Assembly (NCBI RefSeq): GCF_003473485.1
Contig: NC_053047.1
Span: 16,909,001-16,973,000 of the forward strand
Source: Medicago truncatula
Lineage: Eukaryota > Streptophyta > Magnoliopsida > Fabales > Fabaceae
Reading direction: 5' to 3'
Length of the DNA: 64,000 nucleotides
Numbering within the stretch: position 1 is the stretch's first letter; every line of letters begins with the position of its first letter. The notes beneath the pieces are model-generated. The model saw only the letters and a program-made list of their open reading frames with translations, did not search any database and was not told the DNA's origin. Below are positions 22,466 to 34,213 of this stretch, in pieces. The translations under genes were made by a program, and so were the position numbers.

Positions 22466-22800
22466 TCGCTCGCCCTCGCGAACGATGATCCTCGCCTCGC
22501 GAGGGATGAAGTTCATCGCTCGCCACACGAGCCATTTCCCTTCGCCTCGCGAGTTACAAGTCGTAGCTCGCCACAACGAGCAACCTTACTCGCCATAGCG
22601 AGCATGACCAGAGAGCATGTTGAATTCTGTAATTTTGACTTTTGAGTTGAACCTTAGATGCTTTTGAGCGCCTTAAGATGTTTATTAAAGATTAGATAAT
22701 GATTTAGAACGAGATTGAATCTGGTTTAGCTTAGAACAACTTAAGTTGGAATTCTAGCTTGTACTCGCCATGGCGAGCAGATGCTCTCGCCTCGCGAGCA
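22466..22800. repeat. Cluster of CTCGCC...GCGAG palindromes in the solo LTR
   Basis: About eight short palindromes share CTCGC/GCGAG arms with different centres: examples are CTCGCCTCGCGAG (22491-22503), GCTCGCCACAACGAGC (about 22566-22581), ACTCGCCATAGCGAGC (about 22588-22603) and ACTCGCCATGGCGAGC (about 22763-22778). GC content here is far above the surroundings. Confidence 0.75.
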
Positions 22801-23173
22801 CTTCCAGAACTGAATGCAAGTTAGTATGTTGCGATCTGTTTCGCATAAATTGATTAGGGTTGGATCCTTAGGTAGTAATGTGACCTATTTAAGATGTTAA
22901 CTGAGATCTGTGAAGCTGATTATAATGTGATTTAATGATTAATTGCATTACCTGAAATATTATTGAATGATCAAGATGTTGATGAAATGAATTGATATGA
23001 TGAAGTATAAAGTTGTTGTGATCTGATTATGCTGCTATTGTTATTTAACTAAGTTGCATGAGTCTATACAAGATGATTAAGATGATGTTGAACTCCAAAT
23101 TATTGGATGTATATGAGATGATGATTAAGATGTTTTAGATGATTGAGTCCATGCATTAGCATACATTTGTTGG

Positions 23174-23287
23174 GGGCTTATGCCCTGGAGCTTTGTACTC
23201 ACCACGATGGAGCATTTGCTCAAAATAATTGTTGAGGGCTTATGCCCTGAAAGTATATTAATACTATAATGCTGGGGGCTCATGCCC
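23174..23287. repeat. Three GGGC-loop-GCCC hairpins in the solo LTR
   Basis: GGGCTTATGCCC occurs at 23174-23185 and 23236-23247, and GGGCTCATGCCC at 23276-23287. The stem is constant and the loop changes from TTAT to TCAT. Confidence 0.6.
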
Positions 23288-23894
23288 TGTATTGGTACCA
23301 CATGCATATAAGAGGTTTAGGTTGCATTGTCGCATTGTCGAGTCAATTGATGAAAGATGTTATGTTATTTATGATGATTGAATGAAGTGATTACTTGATA
23401 TTTGATTATCAAAGATGCAATGATGTTTAAGATGTTTATGTTGTTAATTACGATTGTTGAATTATATTGATTAATATTATTGTTTTGTGAAATCTCACCC
23501 CTTCTGCTTGGAAATGTTGCTCTTCGTATGAGTAACTTGCAGGTGATCGAGCTTAAGTTGTTGTTGTGCTGTCATGAGTGGCCTTGCCTCACTGAGTCAT
23601 AGGTTGCTCTGATACGTAACGGGATGGGGTTTATGATATGCATGCTTCATTCTTTTACGTGTTCATTTATGATGTTTAACTGAATTTTATGAGATGTTTT
23701 GATTAGGCCTGCGTGCCAAGACCATTTTATAATTTTGAAATAACTCTGCTGCGATTGATTAAGATATTTTGTTGGAAGTTAAATTGTTATTTAACTGTTT
23801 TTAGATTATGTGAAAGGTGATATCCCGTTTGTGATGTTTACTCTGATTTTTGTTAAGAAATTTTTATGTTGGGAAAACAGGGTGTTACAATCAA

Positions 23895-24103
23895 CAGGCA
23901 AACGAACTATATTTTTTCAAATTACGTTGTATTTAATTATGTTTTTTCAAAAAATTATTTTTTCCAAAAGAAAATTAAATGCAAAGTGCATTCAATTTGT
24001 TCTCTTTTCATTTTCTCTATAATCAACTACCAATGAAAATTGTTTTTACATCTTCCTATAAAACTTATTTCAAAGATAACACAAAAAACTATGTTACAAA
24101 CTA
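23895..24103. other. AT-rich DNA, nothing recognised
   Basis: The first bases continue the LINE frame for roughly a dozen codons on the minus strand, but coding character is then lost. The LINE copy is therefore probably 5'-truncated near 23900-23910. Confidence 0.4.
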
Positions 24104-24384
24104 CTCCCTCCGTCCCAAATTGTATGACGTTTTGGCCATTTCACACGTATTAAGAAATGTAATTAATATTGTGTGGGGAAGAGAAATTATGAGTTGTTTT
24201 ACAAAATTATCCTTAATAAATGGTATGGAAAAGATAAATGAAATAATTGAAAGAATAGAGAGTAATTAATAGTTAAGGATATAATAGGAAAAGTAACATT
24301 AATATTTCATTGGTATTGTAAAGCGACATATAATTTGGGACAAATTTTTTTTCCAAAGCGACATACAATTTGGGACGGAGGGAG
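24104..24384. mobile_element. Stowaway-type MITE (Tc1/mariner), 281 bp
   Basis: The terminal inverted repeat starts CTCCCTCCGTCCCAAATTGT on both strands and extends about 32 bp with two mismatches. TA dinucleotides flank it at 24102-24103 and 24385-24386. This terminal motif is the hallmark of Stowaway MITEs in plants. Confidence 0.92.
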
Positions 24385-24386
24385 TA

Positions 24387-24780
24387 CTATGTTTTAGTTT
24401 TCATTTTTTGAAGGATATGTTTTAGTTTTCTTAATAAGTGTGATTTTTTTTTGTTGCTTGTAATATAGGATGGAAGGAGTATATATATACATATATAGAC
24501 ACACTCCAACTAGTAAATAAATAAAATACTCCATCTGTTTCTGTTTCTTAGCAATTTGGAAAAGTTAGCCCCCCACACCCCCATTTTAATTATATTAAAG
24601 AAAGTTATAATAAAATTAATGTGTGTGACTATTATTAAATTATCTTATATACGTAGGCTGTTAACTTATTTCCATGTAAAAATATTAAGGACTATACACT
24701 TAAAATTAAGAAAGTTTGGTCAATTTCACTTTAGTATAAAACACACAACCTTAAGAACAAAAAAATATGGGGTTTATTTT
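24387..24780. other. AT-rich spacer with MITE-end remnants
   Basis: GGATGGAAGGAGTA near 24471-24481 and TACTCCATCTGTTTCTG near 24528-24544 look like decayed ends of Stowaway-like elements. Nothing else is supported. Confidence 0.4.
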
Positions 24781-25165
24781 GGTTTAAATATGGAAATAGT
24801 CCCTGCAAATATCTGACGTTTTGCTTTTAATCCCTATAATTTTTTTTTGGTTTTAGTCCCTGCAAATATAAAATATTTGGTTTTTATCTTTGGTATTTTG
24901 TTTTAATCCTTGTAAAATCATTTCATATTGAAATTGATCTCTATAATACTCATTTTAGTCCTCATTTTGAGGGACTAAAATCAAATATTCTACATATTAC
25001 AAGGACCAAATCCAATATGAATCAATTTTACAAGGATTAAAACAAAATACGAAGGACCAAAACCAAATTTTTTATATTTACAGGGACTAAAACAAAAAAA
25101 ATATTTTTACAAGGACTAAATCCAAAATGTCAGATATTTGCGGAGACGATTTTCATATTTAAGCC
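24781..25165. mobile_element. Inverted-repeat MITE, Mutator-like (385 bp)
   Basis: The ends GGTTTAAATATGG and its near-complement at 25165 begin arms that pair over most of the element, with repeated AGTCCCTGCAAATAT / ATATTTACAGGGACT blocks. It is flanked by a likely 9-bp duplication, GTTTATTTT (24772-24780) and ATTTATTTT (25166-25174), one mismatch. A 9-bp duplication points to Mutator-like elements. Confidence 0.75.
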
Positions 25166-25174
25166 ATTTATTTT

Positions 25175-25539
25175 TAACACCGTTTTTCAATAGGATTTCT
25201 CAAAAGAAAAGGTAGGATCAAATCTTAACATCGTTTTTTCGTATAATTTCAGCATGAGATTCGATCCCGAACATCATATATGCCATTATATCCTTGATTT
25301 GATTTGCTCCCACGGATAGATCCCAAAAGCATTTTCACACTTCAGTAAAAAAAAAAAGTATTTTCACTCCATGAACAATTTGATGGATGAAGTGCGAAGT
25401 TTGATAATTTGATAGTTACCTTGTTCATGCTTTTACCATTTTCAACTGCCCTATGGCCAATGGCATCAATGAGTAAAAAAAGAGAGAAACCCTTGACATT
25501 GAAAAGAGAAGCAGTGTAAATGTTTCTCGTATTTTTTTT
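25175..25539. other. Intergenic AT-rich DNA, nothing recognised
   Basis: No gene-like frame or repeat end is visible here. Confidence 0.4.
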
Positions 25540-26280
25540 TTAAAATAAAGTAAATGTTTTTTTAAGAAGGCAAAACGAATTATAACCAAAGGATCTCCCA
25601 ATCCATATAAGAAGTGTTAGGCTAGGACTCAAGAGTAATTACAAACAAAATACAAAACGAAAAAACCATCGAAACCCTAGCTAGCAATCGATACAATGTT
25701 ATAGCTAGGTAAGACGATTAAAGCATTGAAGGTAATTTATCAACCAGTGATGAAAATCAAAAGTTAAGTTTATATTTTGTTGCATTCAAGAATCGAAAAG
25801 AGAAGAGTTTCACTTTATCAAAGAGTTATTGTAATGAAGTTTCCTTTTGCTAGAAAATACAATTGTCTCTTCCTTCTATAGAACTCAGACACAAGCCATC
25901 CAAATCAAATATAACGAAAACTAGATTTTCCTATACTTGCCTCCTAAAGTTGTATACTGGGTGAAATGATTAGAAATATGCAATTTGTTCACTGAAGAAA
26001 TACTCAGCCATTTGAACGAATACGCGAGTTCGATGCAAAAACTCTAGGGTGAATCAAATTGTATTTCGTTAGTAAACGATTTAGTAACGACTTCCACATG
26101 CAGAAAGAAAATTTCAAAGGAGCTGCTTTATTCCAAACAATATGATTGAATGCAAAATTATCAAACTGCACCATAGAAGGCAGCATATGGTAGGCACCAC
26201 AGATTGTGTACCCTTTGCCTGGATTGAGATTCCAATCCCATTTATCTTCCACTCCTTCCTGAAAAAAAAAAAGTTAGATA
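25540..26280 (-). pseudogene. LINE 3' relic with reverse-transcriptase zinc-binding domain
   Basis: The best open part (26252-26004, minus) has the zf-RVT signature: a W-x-W-L-x-P-G-K-G-Y-T motif, GAYHML, then IVWNKAAPLKFSFCMWKSLLNRLLTKYNL. Downstream on the minus strand, decayed sequence still resembles the region after the zinc domain (LIWMA and EETIVF-like blocks near 25880-25840), with many stops. A T-rich run near 25527-25540 may be the poly(A) end. It is a 5'-truncated, dead LINE, different from the copy at the left end. Confidence 0.75.
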
Positions 26281-26688
26281 GATAAAGATTGCATTCCCCC
26301 ATTTGCTCCTTGATAACTAAATTTGACAAGTGTATCAAACTATTTCAAGTAATAAAGTAGTAAGTAAAATTGTCTTCACATGAATTGTCGTTTTGACGAT
26401 GCAACTAGATAAACCTATTAACAGCGATAAATAAAAGCAATAAAATAGGGGGAGTTTGAAGGTTTGCTTTTATTGCTCAATAAAAGCAATAAAACCTCTA
26501 TATGTGTGTGATGATATATACCTTGAATGTCTGTTTAGAATTGCTTTAATGTTATAGAAAGGTACAATCACATGACGACTGGAGTGTGAAATATGTCTTG
26601 ACCAGCCCACTGACTTTAAGAGGTACATATGTGTATCTTGAAATTGTATGTGGTTGAAATTAAGAGTATCTTCTCTAAGTCTATTATG
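26281..26688. other. Intergenic DNA, nothing recognised
   Basis: AT-rich sequence; a short direct repeat of ATAAAAGCAATAAAA lies near 26430-26495. Confidence 0.4.
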
Positions 26689-27248
26689 CAGGGCCGGTCC
26701 AAGCTATAGGCTAACTAGGCCTTTACCTAAGGCCTCAATTTTGTTTTTCTTTTTTTACCTATTATATCCAATACCTCATATTTATTTATGAAGCTATAAA
26801 TTTTAAGAGAAATAATACAAGTGAAAAATGATAAACCAATTGATATACTTAATACTTAATTATATTAAAAAAAACTTAATTCATTTTCAAATGCGTATAT
26901 TGCTTATAGAATAATATCAACAATTCATATAATCGTTGTGTCTTGTGAAAATAAAATTCAAAATTAAACTTAATAATCTCTAATTTAAAATCAACAGTAT
27001 GTCCACAAAGATTAAATGGATTTGTTTTGTTGTCGATTGAAAAAGAGTTGTTAAACAAAATCAATTACAATAATTTAATGAATGATTTTGCATAAAAAAA
27101 AAGATAAAAAAGTGAAATTATGAATTAAAATATTACTTTCGTAAAACAAATACAATTAATAACTTTTTTTTTGCACAAACTAATAATAACTTTAAAGGTC
27201 TCATTTTGGATTTCACCTTGAGCCTCAATATGTGTTGGGCCGACCCTG
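26689..27248. mobile_element. Non-autonomous hAT-like element (560 bp)
   Basis: The left end CAGGGCCGGTCC and the right end, read on the other strand as CAGGGTCGGCCC, form a 12-bp inverted repeat with two mismatches. The flanks CTATTATG (26681-26688) and CTCTTATG (27249-27256) are an 8-bp duplication with one mismatch, the size hAT transposases make. No transposase is encoded. Confidence 0.8.
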
Positions 27249-27339
27249 CTCTTATGTTTGCATGGAAGTGGTAAGCTAGTAGAGTCTGATGGTGGGAAGA
27301 GTGACAATCAGAGAAAAATCTCCGAAAAGGTATGGTCTT

Positions 27340-27960
27340 ATTCGTTGCGTTCACGTAAATTCTAACGTCTTGCTATGTTGCTTGAGGACAAGAACCGGTT
27401 TAAGTTTGGGGTTGTGATGGCAGAGCATCATATAATATTTTTGGCTATGTTTTTAGTACTTTTCTTTGAAGACAAATAAGATGAGAGTTAGAGGAGTTGT
27501 CGGTGGTTTGAGTACCATATTATATTGTTTTCACTCGAGTCGTTGTAATTCATTTTTATCCTAGATCATGCAACTTCATAGGTGTTTTGTAGGGAGAAAT
27601 CACTTTTATCTTAGATCATGCAAGATTTTGCACACTGGGGTTGCCTCATGCGCCTCCTGCGCACATGTCATGCGCCTTTGTGCATGAGGCAGTGTTTCCA
27701 CTTAGTAATCATGTGCTATAAATAGAGACCATTGCACACATTATTATTCATTTAGAAAGCTAGTTGTTCAAGGAAAGGGTCAAGCATTGGAGTTCCAAGG
27801 CAGAGGATCTTCATCCTCCTCTTGTTCTCTCTAGGGTATGTTTTTGTATTGTTTTGTTATGATGTCTATTGTCATGTGCAACTGGGTTCTAAGATGAACC
27901 CCTTCTTATTTGTTGGATTTCATTAATAAAGTTTCTATTCAATTATGTTTTTCTTGTGTC
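27340..27960 (+). repeat. Degenerate LTR-retrotransposon fragment
   Basis: The sequence GTTTAAGTTTGGGGTTGTGATG (about 27399-27420) resembles the polypurine tract and LTR start of plant gypsy elements, and a TATA-like CTATAAATAGAG (about 27717-27728) follows in the putative LTR. A hairpin TGCCTCATGC/GCATGAGGCA spans 27642-27691. The boundaries are not clear. Confidence 0.4.
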
Positions 27961-28079
27961 TGATTTAATTTGTTCTTGCCTGTGCTTAATGGTTTTTCAA
28001 TTGGTAATCCATATCGGTAACCTTGAAAATTGATCCGTATAGAATAAGTAGAACTGTGAAACCGAAATTATTCCTTTGT

Positions 28080-28335
28080 TCACAGCTGTTCTAATTAAAG
28101 GTGAGAAAAACACAAGAAGGGGGGGTTGAATTGTGTTAGCTTTTTCTTCGTTTTCTCCTAAGTTGAAAACACTGATAAGAAGCAGATAGAGTTCTATTTC
28201 TGAAGTGATGTTCATGACTAAATTGGAGTGGATAAAACAGAGAGAAAGAGAATAAAGACACAAAACAATTATACAGGTTCCTTCCACAAACCGGAAGTCA
28301 GTCCTGTCCCCCTTGCACTTCCAAGGAGAGTTCAC
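28080..28335. repeat. Likely dispersed repeat fragment
   Basis: A G7 run in AGAAGGGGGGGTTGAATTGTG (28114-28134) followed by a stretch with ACAAACCGGAAGTCAGTCC looks like repetitive legume DNA, but I cannot assign a family. Short frames on the minus strand do not look like a protein. Confidence 0.25.
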
Positions 28336-28838
28336 TAAAATGTAATATCTGATTACAACTGCTCACTACTAAAACTAGCAAGAGACTTCAAACTACTCAA
28401 GCACGACTGCAAGAGATTTCCTAGCTTCAAGCTTCTTTTTTGTTGATTTCATAGCTCTTAATTTGTTCTTCCAGAACCTACAAATTATATTTAATCTTGT
28501 ATATGGTCCTGCGCACACTTGAACAAATATTAGCATATCCAATTGACAATTTTTAATACCTTATTATCATCAAAACTCGCAAAGGGTAATGTTAAACACA
28601 TTTTGTTCCAACACTTATTACTTATGTCTTAATTATAGTTAATGAAATTTGTTATTAAACTTTATATTTTCTAAATCTTCCTTTTTGTAACTCCGTAATT
28701 ATAACTAGATTATTTTACCGCACAAGTTTTTGTTTGGGTTAATAAAGATTCCTAAATTCAGTTTCTTAAATCACAAGTATACACCACATGACTAATGTTT
28801 TACTATGTTAATTCCAAGAAATACGAGGATTCAAGGAT
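28336..28838. other. AT-rich intergenic DNA, nothing recognised
   Basis: No gene, RNA or repeat end could be supported. Confidence 0.4.
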
Positions 28839-29217
28839 TCCATAATCGCTGTTAAACCTCTCAATCGCAAACCTAATCTCGGATTGTGAAGGGTAATTAA
28901 AACCCTGTAATCTTACCTTAATCTCTTTTAATTTTACTCTTTAAAATAAATTGTACTAATTTCACTACTTTATTACTTGTTATAATTTGGTGCACCTGCC
29001 AATTTCGTCCATCAGATTCCCAAATCGCCGTTAAACCTCTTAATCACAAATCTAATCCCACATTGGGTAGTGCAATTAAACATGCAACCCTTTTCTTAAT
29101 CTCTTTTAATTCCACTATTTCAAATAAGTTCTGCTCATTGCTAAGTTGAACGACAATTTCTGTGAAGAACGATAAACTTTATTAATTGTAACGATTTAGT
29201 GCACTTGCCAATTTTAT
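28839..29217. repeat. Imperfect direct duplication of about 180-210 bp
   Basis: GTTAAACCTCTCAATC at 28851 recurs as GTTAAACCTCTTAATC at 29030 (period 179), followed in both copies by AATCTAATCcc, TTAATCTCTTTTAATT and GTGCACcTGCCAATTT blocks. The last block is 209 bp apart, so the second unit has gained sequence. Confidence 0.7.
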
Positions 29218-29981
29218 TCATGAGAGAGCCTTATCTTTCTCGGCCACCCGTGTTCTTCGTCCATCTTCATACCCCTCATCAATAATTTCCAGAAGAAAAA
29301 AACAGCAAAAGAGATAAAAAAAAAAGTTTCAAATAGAGAAAGGGAGAGAGCAAGATGGCCACGCGTATGACTTCTGTGGCCAACGACGCAGCAGAGCTTC
29401 ATTGAGCCCTTTTTATTGGAACACAAGTAGCAGCTTGCCCTTTTTATTGGCCATATACTTATCGATTGTTAAAAGTTATGAAAACTAGTTACACAAGTAG
29501 CAACTTGCCACACCACTCTCTCCACTTTTTATTGGAACAAGAGAGCTTATTACATGTGTATATAATGATATAGGTTTAACCAATACATGATTATTTAAGA
29601 CCAACATAAAATGAAAAGTCATCATCATGTTCGAGGATTCTCCTCTAAAAGTAGATATTGTTCCCTTCTTTTGTCTTAAGTAATTCACATTGAGCTTACA
29701 CAAACATATCACGTCTATTAGATCACCAATTCTGTTCCTTTCTCTCTCAAATTGTAGAATAAATATTGGATGTATAGGAAATATTTTCCTTTATTTTACA
29801 AGTACAATTAATTAATTAAAGGGAGACAAAAACTTGGTACTATAAGCACCGGGATACAAAAACAAAGGTTACATCATAAGAAAGAAAAACAAATAACGAT
29901 CCAAACATATAAATAAGACACTAATTAACTAAGATTTGAGTATAATTATACGCTGCTGCATTCTTAACACTTACATCTTAA
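29218..29981. other. Intergenic DNA, nothing firmly recognised
   Basis: The phrase CTTTTTATTGGAACA with ACACAAGTAGCAACTTGCC is duplicated at about 29408-29452 and 29492-29538. No gene is supported; this includes the 3' flank of the minus-strand gene at 29982. Confidence 0.4.
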
Positions 29982-30278
29982 TTAGGGAGGCGGTCGAACT
30001 GGCCTTCGAGGGTTTATATGTGGTGGAAATCTTGAGTAGCCAATGGAAGGACGATGATAACCACCGCCGTGACCGTTATAACCACTGCCATGCGGAGGAG
30101 ACGGAGAAGGAGACGGAGATATAAAACTTGCAGCTTGATCAGCTGCTGGTGGCTGGTAATCGACCAACCCACTATTTGGTTGTGCATGTATTTGATGCTT
30201 TGGATTTCTTGCAATGTCTGTGAGAATGAAAACTGAAAGAAACAAAACTAACAAGGATAAGTAAGACATCTTTAACAC
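29982..30278 (-). CDS. Small secreted proline/glycine-rich protein (98 aa)
   Basis: The 98-residue product begins with a clear signal peptide: hydrophobic core YLSLLVLFLSVFIL at residues 6-19, cleavage probably near residues 23-32. The mature part has an SPSPSPSPPHG run, a G/H/Y-rich segment (GSGYNGHGGGYHRP) and a proline-rich C-terminus ending RPPP. It has no cysteines, so it is not a defensin-like NCR peptide. Ser-Pro repeats are typical of hydroxyproline-rich cell-wall or apoplastic peptides, and legumes have families of such short proline-rich secreted peptides. Two Met codons lie near the start (residues 1 and 4). A TATA-like TATATAAA lies on the minus strand near 30317-30324, about 40 bp upstream. 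I do not recognise a specific family and assign no function. Confidence 0.7.
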   Translation of the reverse strand: MLKMSYLSLLVLFLSVFILTDIARNPKHQIHAQPNSGLVDYQPPAADQAASFISPSPSPSPPHGSGYNGHGGGYHRPSIGYSRFPPHINPRRPVRPPP

Positions 30279-30316
30279 AAAAACAAAACATGTAGTTCTT
30301 TAACACATCCAACGTT

Positions 30317-30324
30317 CTTTATAT
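30317..30324 (-). promoter_or_regulatory. Likely TATA box of the secreted-peptide gene
   Basis: The minus strand reads TATATAAA here, 39-46 bp before the first ATG at 30278. The resulting 5' leader would be short. Confidence 0.45.
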
Positions 30325-30650
30325 ACATAATCTTTGAAAGACGTTTATGTTTATTTTTATTTTTGGAATTGGAGACTTTTATGTTTATTGAAAAGTAAAG
30401 TCAATCTATGTTGGTTGGCAAAATTTATGACATGTCAACTTCGGGACAGGTTAATTCAATGCGACCTTAGAGTATACACATATCAAGTTTTCTCGTTCGA
30501 TTCTTCTTAGACCAAATTTGATGGATGAGTTTGACTTCTTCAAAACATCAATCGGGAAAGGTTAATTCAATATGTGTGTATACATGAAGTTTAACTTTTA
30601 TTAGGATTTAATTTATTTTTTGGTTATTCTCGCCACAAGGAAATTTGTTA

Positions 30651-31026
30651 CTCACTCAGTCCCAAATTATAAGTCGTTTTCGAAAATAAAAATTATTCAA
30701 ATTTTAAGTTGTTTTACAATATCAATGAAATATTAATGTCGCTTTCTTTTTCATACCTTTAACGATTTATTACTCTCATTTATTTCAGCTCTTTAATTTA
30801 TCTTTCTCACATCATTTATTAAGGAAAATTTTATAAAACAACTAATAGCTGGCTTTGAACCGGGCCCTCGCAAGTTGACGGTAGGATTGGTCCCCTCAAA
30901 TTAGTCAGTTCTTGGATCGGATGTGGAGTTTTAAAAAAAAAAACATATTTTTCATACAAATTTAAATACATTTTTTTAATATATGTTTGAAATTGTCAAA
31001 ACAACTTATAATTTGAGCGGAAAGAG
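30651..31026. mobile_element. Degenerate Stowaway-like MITE (376 bp)
   Basis: The left end CTCACTCAGTCCCAAATTAT and the right end (other strand CTCTTTCCGCTCAAATTATA) are diverged Stowaway termini, flanked by TA at 30649-30650 and 31027-31028. The middle contains a GC-richer insertion (about 30850-30930) not usual for this class. Confidence 0.7.
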
Positions 31027-31028
31027 TA

Positions 31029-33863
31029 TTTGACAAGGGCGAAATCCCCATAAGAAAAGTCTTGCAATGAAGGTCATCATAAATGCTCTATAAGGGGTAA
31101 AATCTCTCTCAATTTTTTGAGTGAATCGCCGTTGTCAAATTAGCATGGAAGAGGTCATATCATAACAATTGTCGAATGTGTTTAGTTTAATGACACCTTT
31201 ATGTTGATTTGCAACATGTCAGTTTGACTGATGAAATCTTGTGAGAGATTTGCCCAAGTCAAATGTCGAATTTATATATATTTATAAAAGAATATTTTTA
31301 TTTAGAATTTCAAATTAATTTTTTTAAATTAAATACAAATGATTATGAAATTCAATCAAAATAAATATCATGCTATATTTTTTTTTTAAAAAAAGTTATT
31401 GATGAACAAAATTTGTTATTTGTTTTCTCGAGAGCAACAATGTAAAAGTAATATAAAATTGTAGAAGAAGTATTGATAACTCTTCTTTCAAAAAAAAAAG
31501 TATTGATAACTCTGAAAACCCTTCCAAAATTAATGTGGTGACATCCACTCTATACAAGGATTCTCCTCCCCCATCCTCATCTTAAAATAGAGTGTTCCCT
31601 CTTTTGTCTTACCCTTCATAATAGAAGAGATTCATGGGGAGCAACAGAGGATCATAGAATCAGTGCAAGAACTTCGATTTAGGGTTGAAGAACTCTCTAA
31701 TCAAGTTCTTTTTGCCACGGACCACATCAAGGAAGAAATAATATAAAACATTTAGTCAACTTATTATGTTTTTTTATTTCATGAAATTGTAAATTATATT
31801 TATGACTATTCATCTATTTTGAAAAATGACTTTTTTTTTCTTTCCTTTGATTCTTATTTTGTAAAGAATGGCTTGTGAGCAGTGAGCAGTAATGTGATTC
31901 ATATTAGCGTGTGTCGCTACTTTGGTTTTGTATTTTAATATTTTATTCAGTTCATGTGTTGTTAGTTCTTCAACTATGTTATTGGTATGATGAATTTAAT
32001 TGTGCATTTGAATTTTTTTATTAATCTTCGGTAGAAATTATGAAGATTTGTTTGTAGATTTATCTTTTCGTATTATCTACGTTTAATCTTCGTATGTATT
32101 TGGGTTTAGCAATCTTCCAGTGTATATTCTTCGTTTTATCTTATTTTATTGTTTTCAAGTAAAATAACTATGGGAGAATTGATGATCAAGACTTGCAGGT
32201 AATCTGAATTATACGATGGATGAGCTGATGAGTATGATATTGAATATGGACCAGCAGTTTGATGCTCAAGACACTCAGTTTAGGAAGATGAAGGCATCGA
32301 TTCAAAGGTGAAAAACTCCACAGCCATCAACATGTCCCTTCACATTACTTCTCATCCCTCTACCATGGTGATTTTTCCACCCCTAACCCAAATTCTCCTT
32401 CAAAACCGGATGGCATTTATGATGATTAGTGATGTTTTTAATTTTGTGCAATTTTGTTTTGTCTATGACATTGTGTTTTAGACACATTTTGATTTTGGTT
32501 TGTAATAATTTTGATTTCTGACTGGTTTTCCTTGGTACACGCCCTTTTTGAAGTTGTCAAAAGGGGACAAACTTATGTTGTGTATGTTGCGTGTTATGTT
32601 ATGTTTGCTTCATGATGATGTATTATGTTTGTTTATGCTTGTTATATGTATGGTATGCCTATATATTATATGTGCAGTTTCAAGGAGCAAAGTGCAAAGT
32701 CAATATCATTAACATTTGGTTGACATCATCAAAAGAGCAATGATATTTGAACAATCAATTTGGTATAACCTATTTGACAACTTTCCTTTTCTCTCTTTTC
32801 ATTGGTAAAAAACAATGGAGAGAGAAAAAGGAAGAGAGAGAGTAAAAATAGAATGTGAGTATGAGAGATAAAGTTGTCTAAAAATTGTCACAAATGGTTG
32901 TACAAATATCATTTATCTCATCAAAAAGGGGAAAATGTAGTTGTTCCTTCAATCATTTAGTTATAGGTTTTGATGATGTTTTTTATTTGATGATGTTTAT
33001 GTTTTATGCTTTATGTTTAAATAGCTTAATTGTGAAAGCACGCTAGTTAATCCTTGATCTCAGGCCCTATACAATAGTACACTATGTGTACAAACGTTAG
33101 TATTGTGTTTAAGAGTTTCTTGAGATTCATGTTTTATCAAATTGTGCTTTTATGTGTGTGTGATTCAATTCAAAGTGTTGTCAAACATTTATGATTCGTA
33201 TCATCCCTTGTCTTGGGTTTCTTTGGTCTTTTGATTATGTTGTATATGATTCAAAACATTATTTGAAGTTTTTGAATCGATTTAGTTAAGCCATATGGAT
33301 TTTATTATGGCTTAGTTTCTCTGTGTTAGTGTTCTTTGAATCGTATAAAACATCATCTGGGTTTCATTATACAATTCAAGTTCTTATCTATGGATATTTG
33401 AATCTATTCAATTTTTTTCTAAAAATTTTATGATACGATTCATTTTTCTTCTGATTCATATCAATCTTCATGTTCTTCAGATCCTCTCATTTTACATTAT
33501 TTGAATTGTATCATGCTTTTTATAATTCGATTCAAGCTTGTTGTTTTGTGGATAGATTAACTCTTTTTACTCATACCAATATATCCTCCTACTCACATTC
33601 TTTTTTGTTCATTGAATCAATTTGCAAATAGACTCTGAAATCTTCAAACCCTTTCTCTCTCCATCTTCTCCAGATTAAACAGTTTCCTTAGAACTTTTGT
33701 AGAGTGTAAAGTCTAGATTGTAAGAGTTCTATAGTACATCTAAGATTGGTTTCTGTCAAGGGTCGTGATGGTGGGTCAAGGACCTAAAGGAAAAGAAGGA
33801 CTTTTCACCTCCAAAGGGAATCGTGTGATTGTTTCTCATCAATTCAAGGTAATTTAGTTTCGT
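31029..33863. other. Long gene-free AT-rich stretch with retroelement-like remnants
   Basis: No protein-coding gene is supported. Around 31630-31740 and 32190-32310 short frames look like coiled-coil fragments but are interrupted. CATCAAAAAGGGGAAAATG near 32927-32945 followed by T-rich sequence to about 33770 resembles the polypurine tract and LTR of a copia element. These are weak assignments. Confidence 0.35.
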
Positions 33864-34067
33864 TTATTGATTTGGATAGTGCATTGATTGGGGAGCCTTG
33901 CAATATTTCTTCTTTGCATCTATGAAAGTAGTTATTTGCACCTTTGTAGGATTTGCAGTCAAATCTTCGCAACCATTTTGAACAATCTCAAGAACTTCTT
34001 GAGAACCAAACAATGTGTTCATCAATGTGCTCCATCTTTCACTATTATTTCCATCAAGAATCAACAA
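33864..34067 (-). pseudogene. Copia gag fragment
   Basis: The minus strand encodes about 60 residues matching the start of the copia Gag (UBN2-like) domain: LDGNNSERWSTLMNTLFGSQ, then VLEIVQNGCEDL and a FIDAKKKYCKA block. It has no normal downstream continuation. It lies just inside the copia-like LTR at 34214-34497, in the same orientation, so both belong to one remnant. Confidence 0.65.
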
Positions 34068-34213
34068 ATTTTATTGAACAAAATATCAGTCATACCCATG
34101 ATTGCTTTGCAATAAAATCTGAAATCACACTTCACTCGTGTTTCCCAAAGATATTCCCCCTTACACATATCTCATGTTTCCCAAAATCAGAACCCAAAGC
34201 TATTGATGTCAAT

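Larger units (their letters stand above)
21791..23889 (+). mobile_element. Solo LTR (2.1 kb), probably Ty3/gypsy
   Basis: The segment starts TGTAACGCCC and ends GGGTGTTACA, with a perfect 5-bp duplication ATCAA and no internal coding region, so it is a solo LTR left by LTR-LTR recombination. The orientation is ambiguous from the ends alone; plus is chosen because a TATA-like GATATAAAAAG occurs near 22075. It holds a cluster of CTCGCC...GCGAG palindromes at 22468-22798 and three GGGC/GCCC hairpins at 23174-23287. It lies near the 5' edge of the minus-strand LINE. Confidence 0.88.

Noticed and set aside
27997..28335. Minus-strand 112-codon frame
   Set aside because: It has no recognised domain and overlaps likely repeat DNA; I cannot support a gene.
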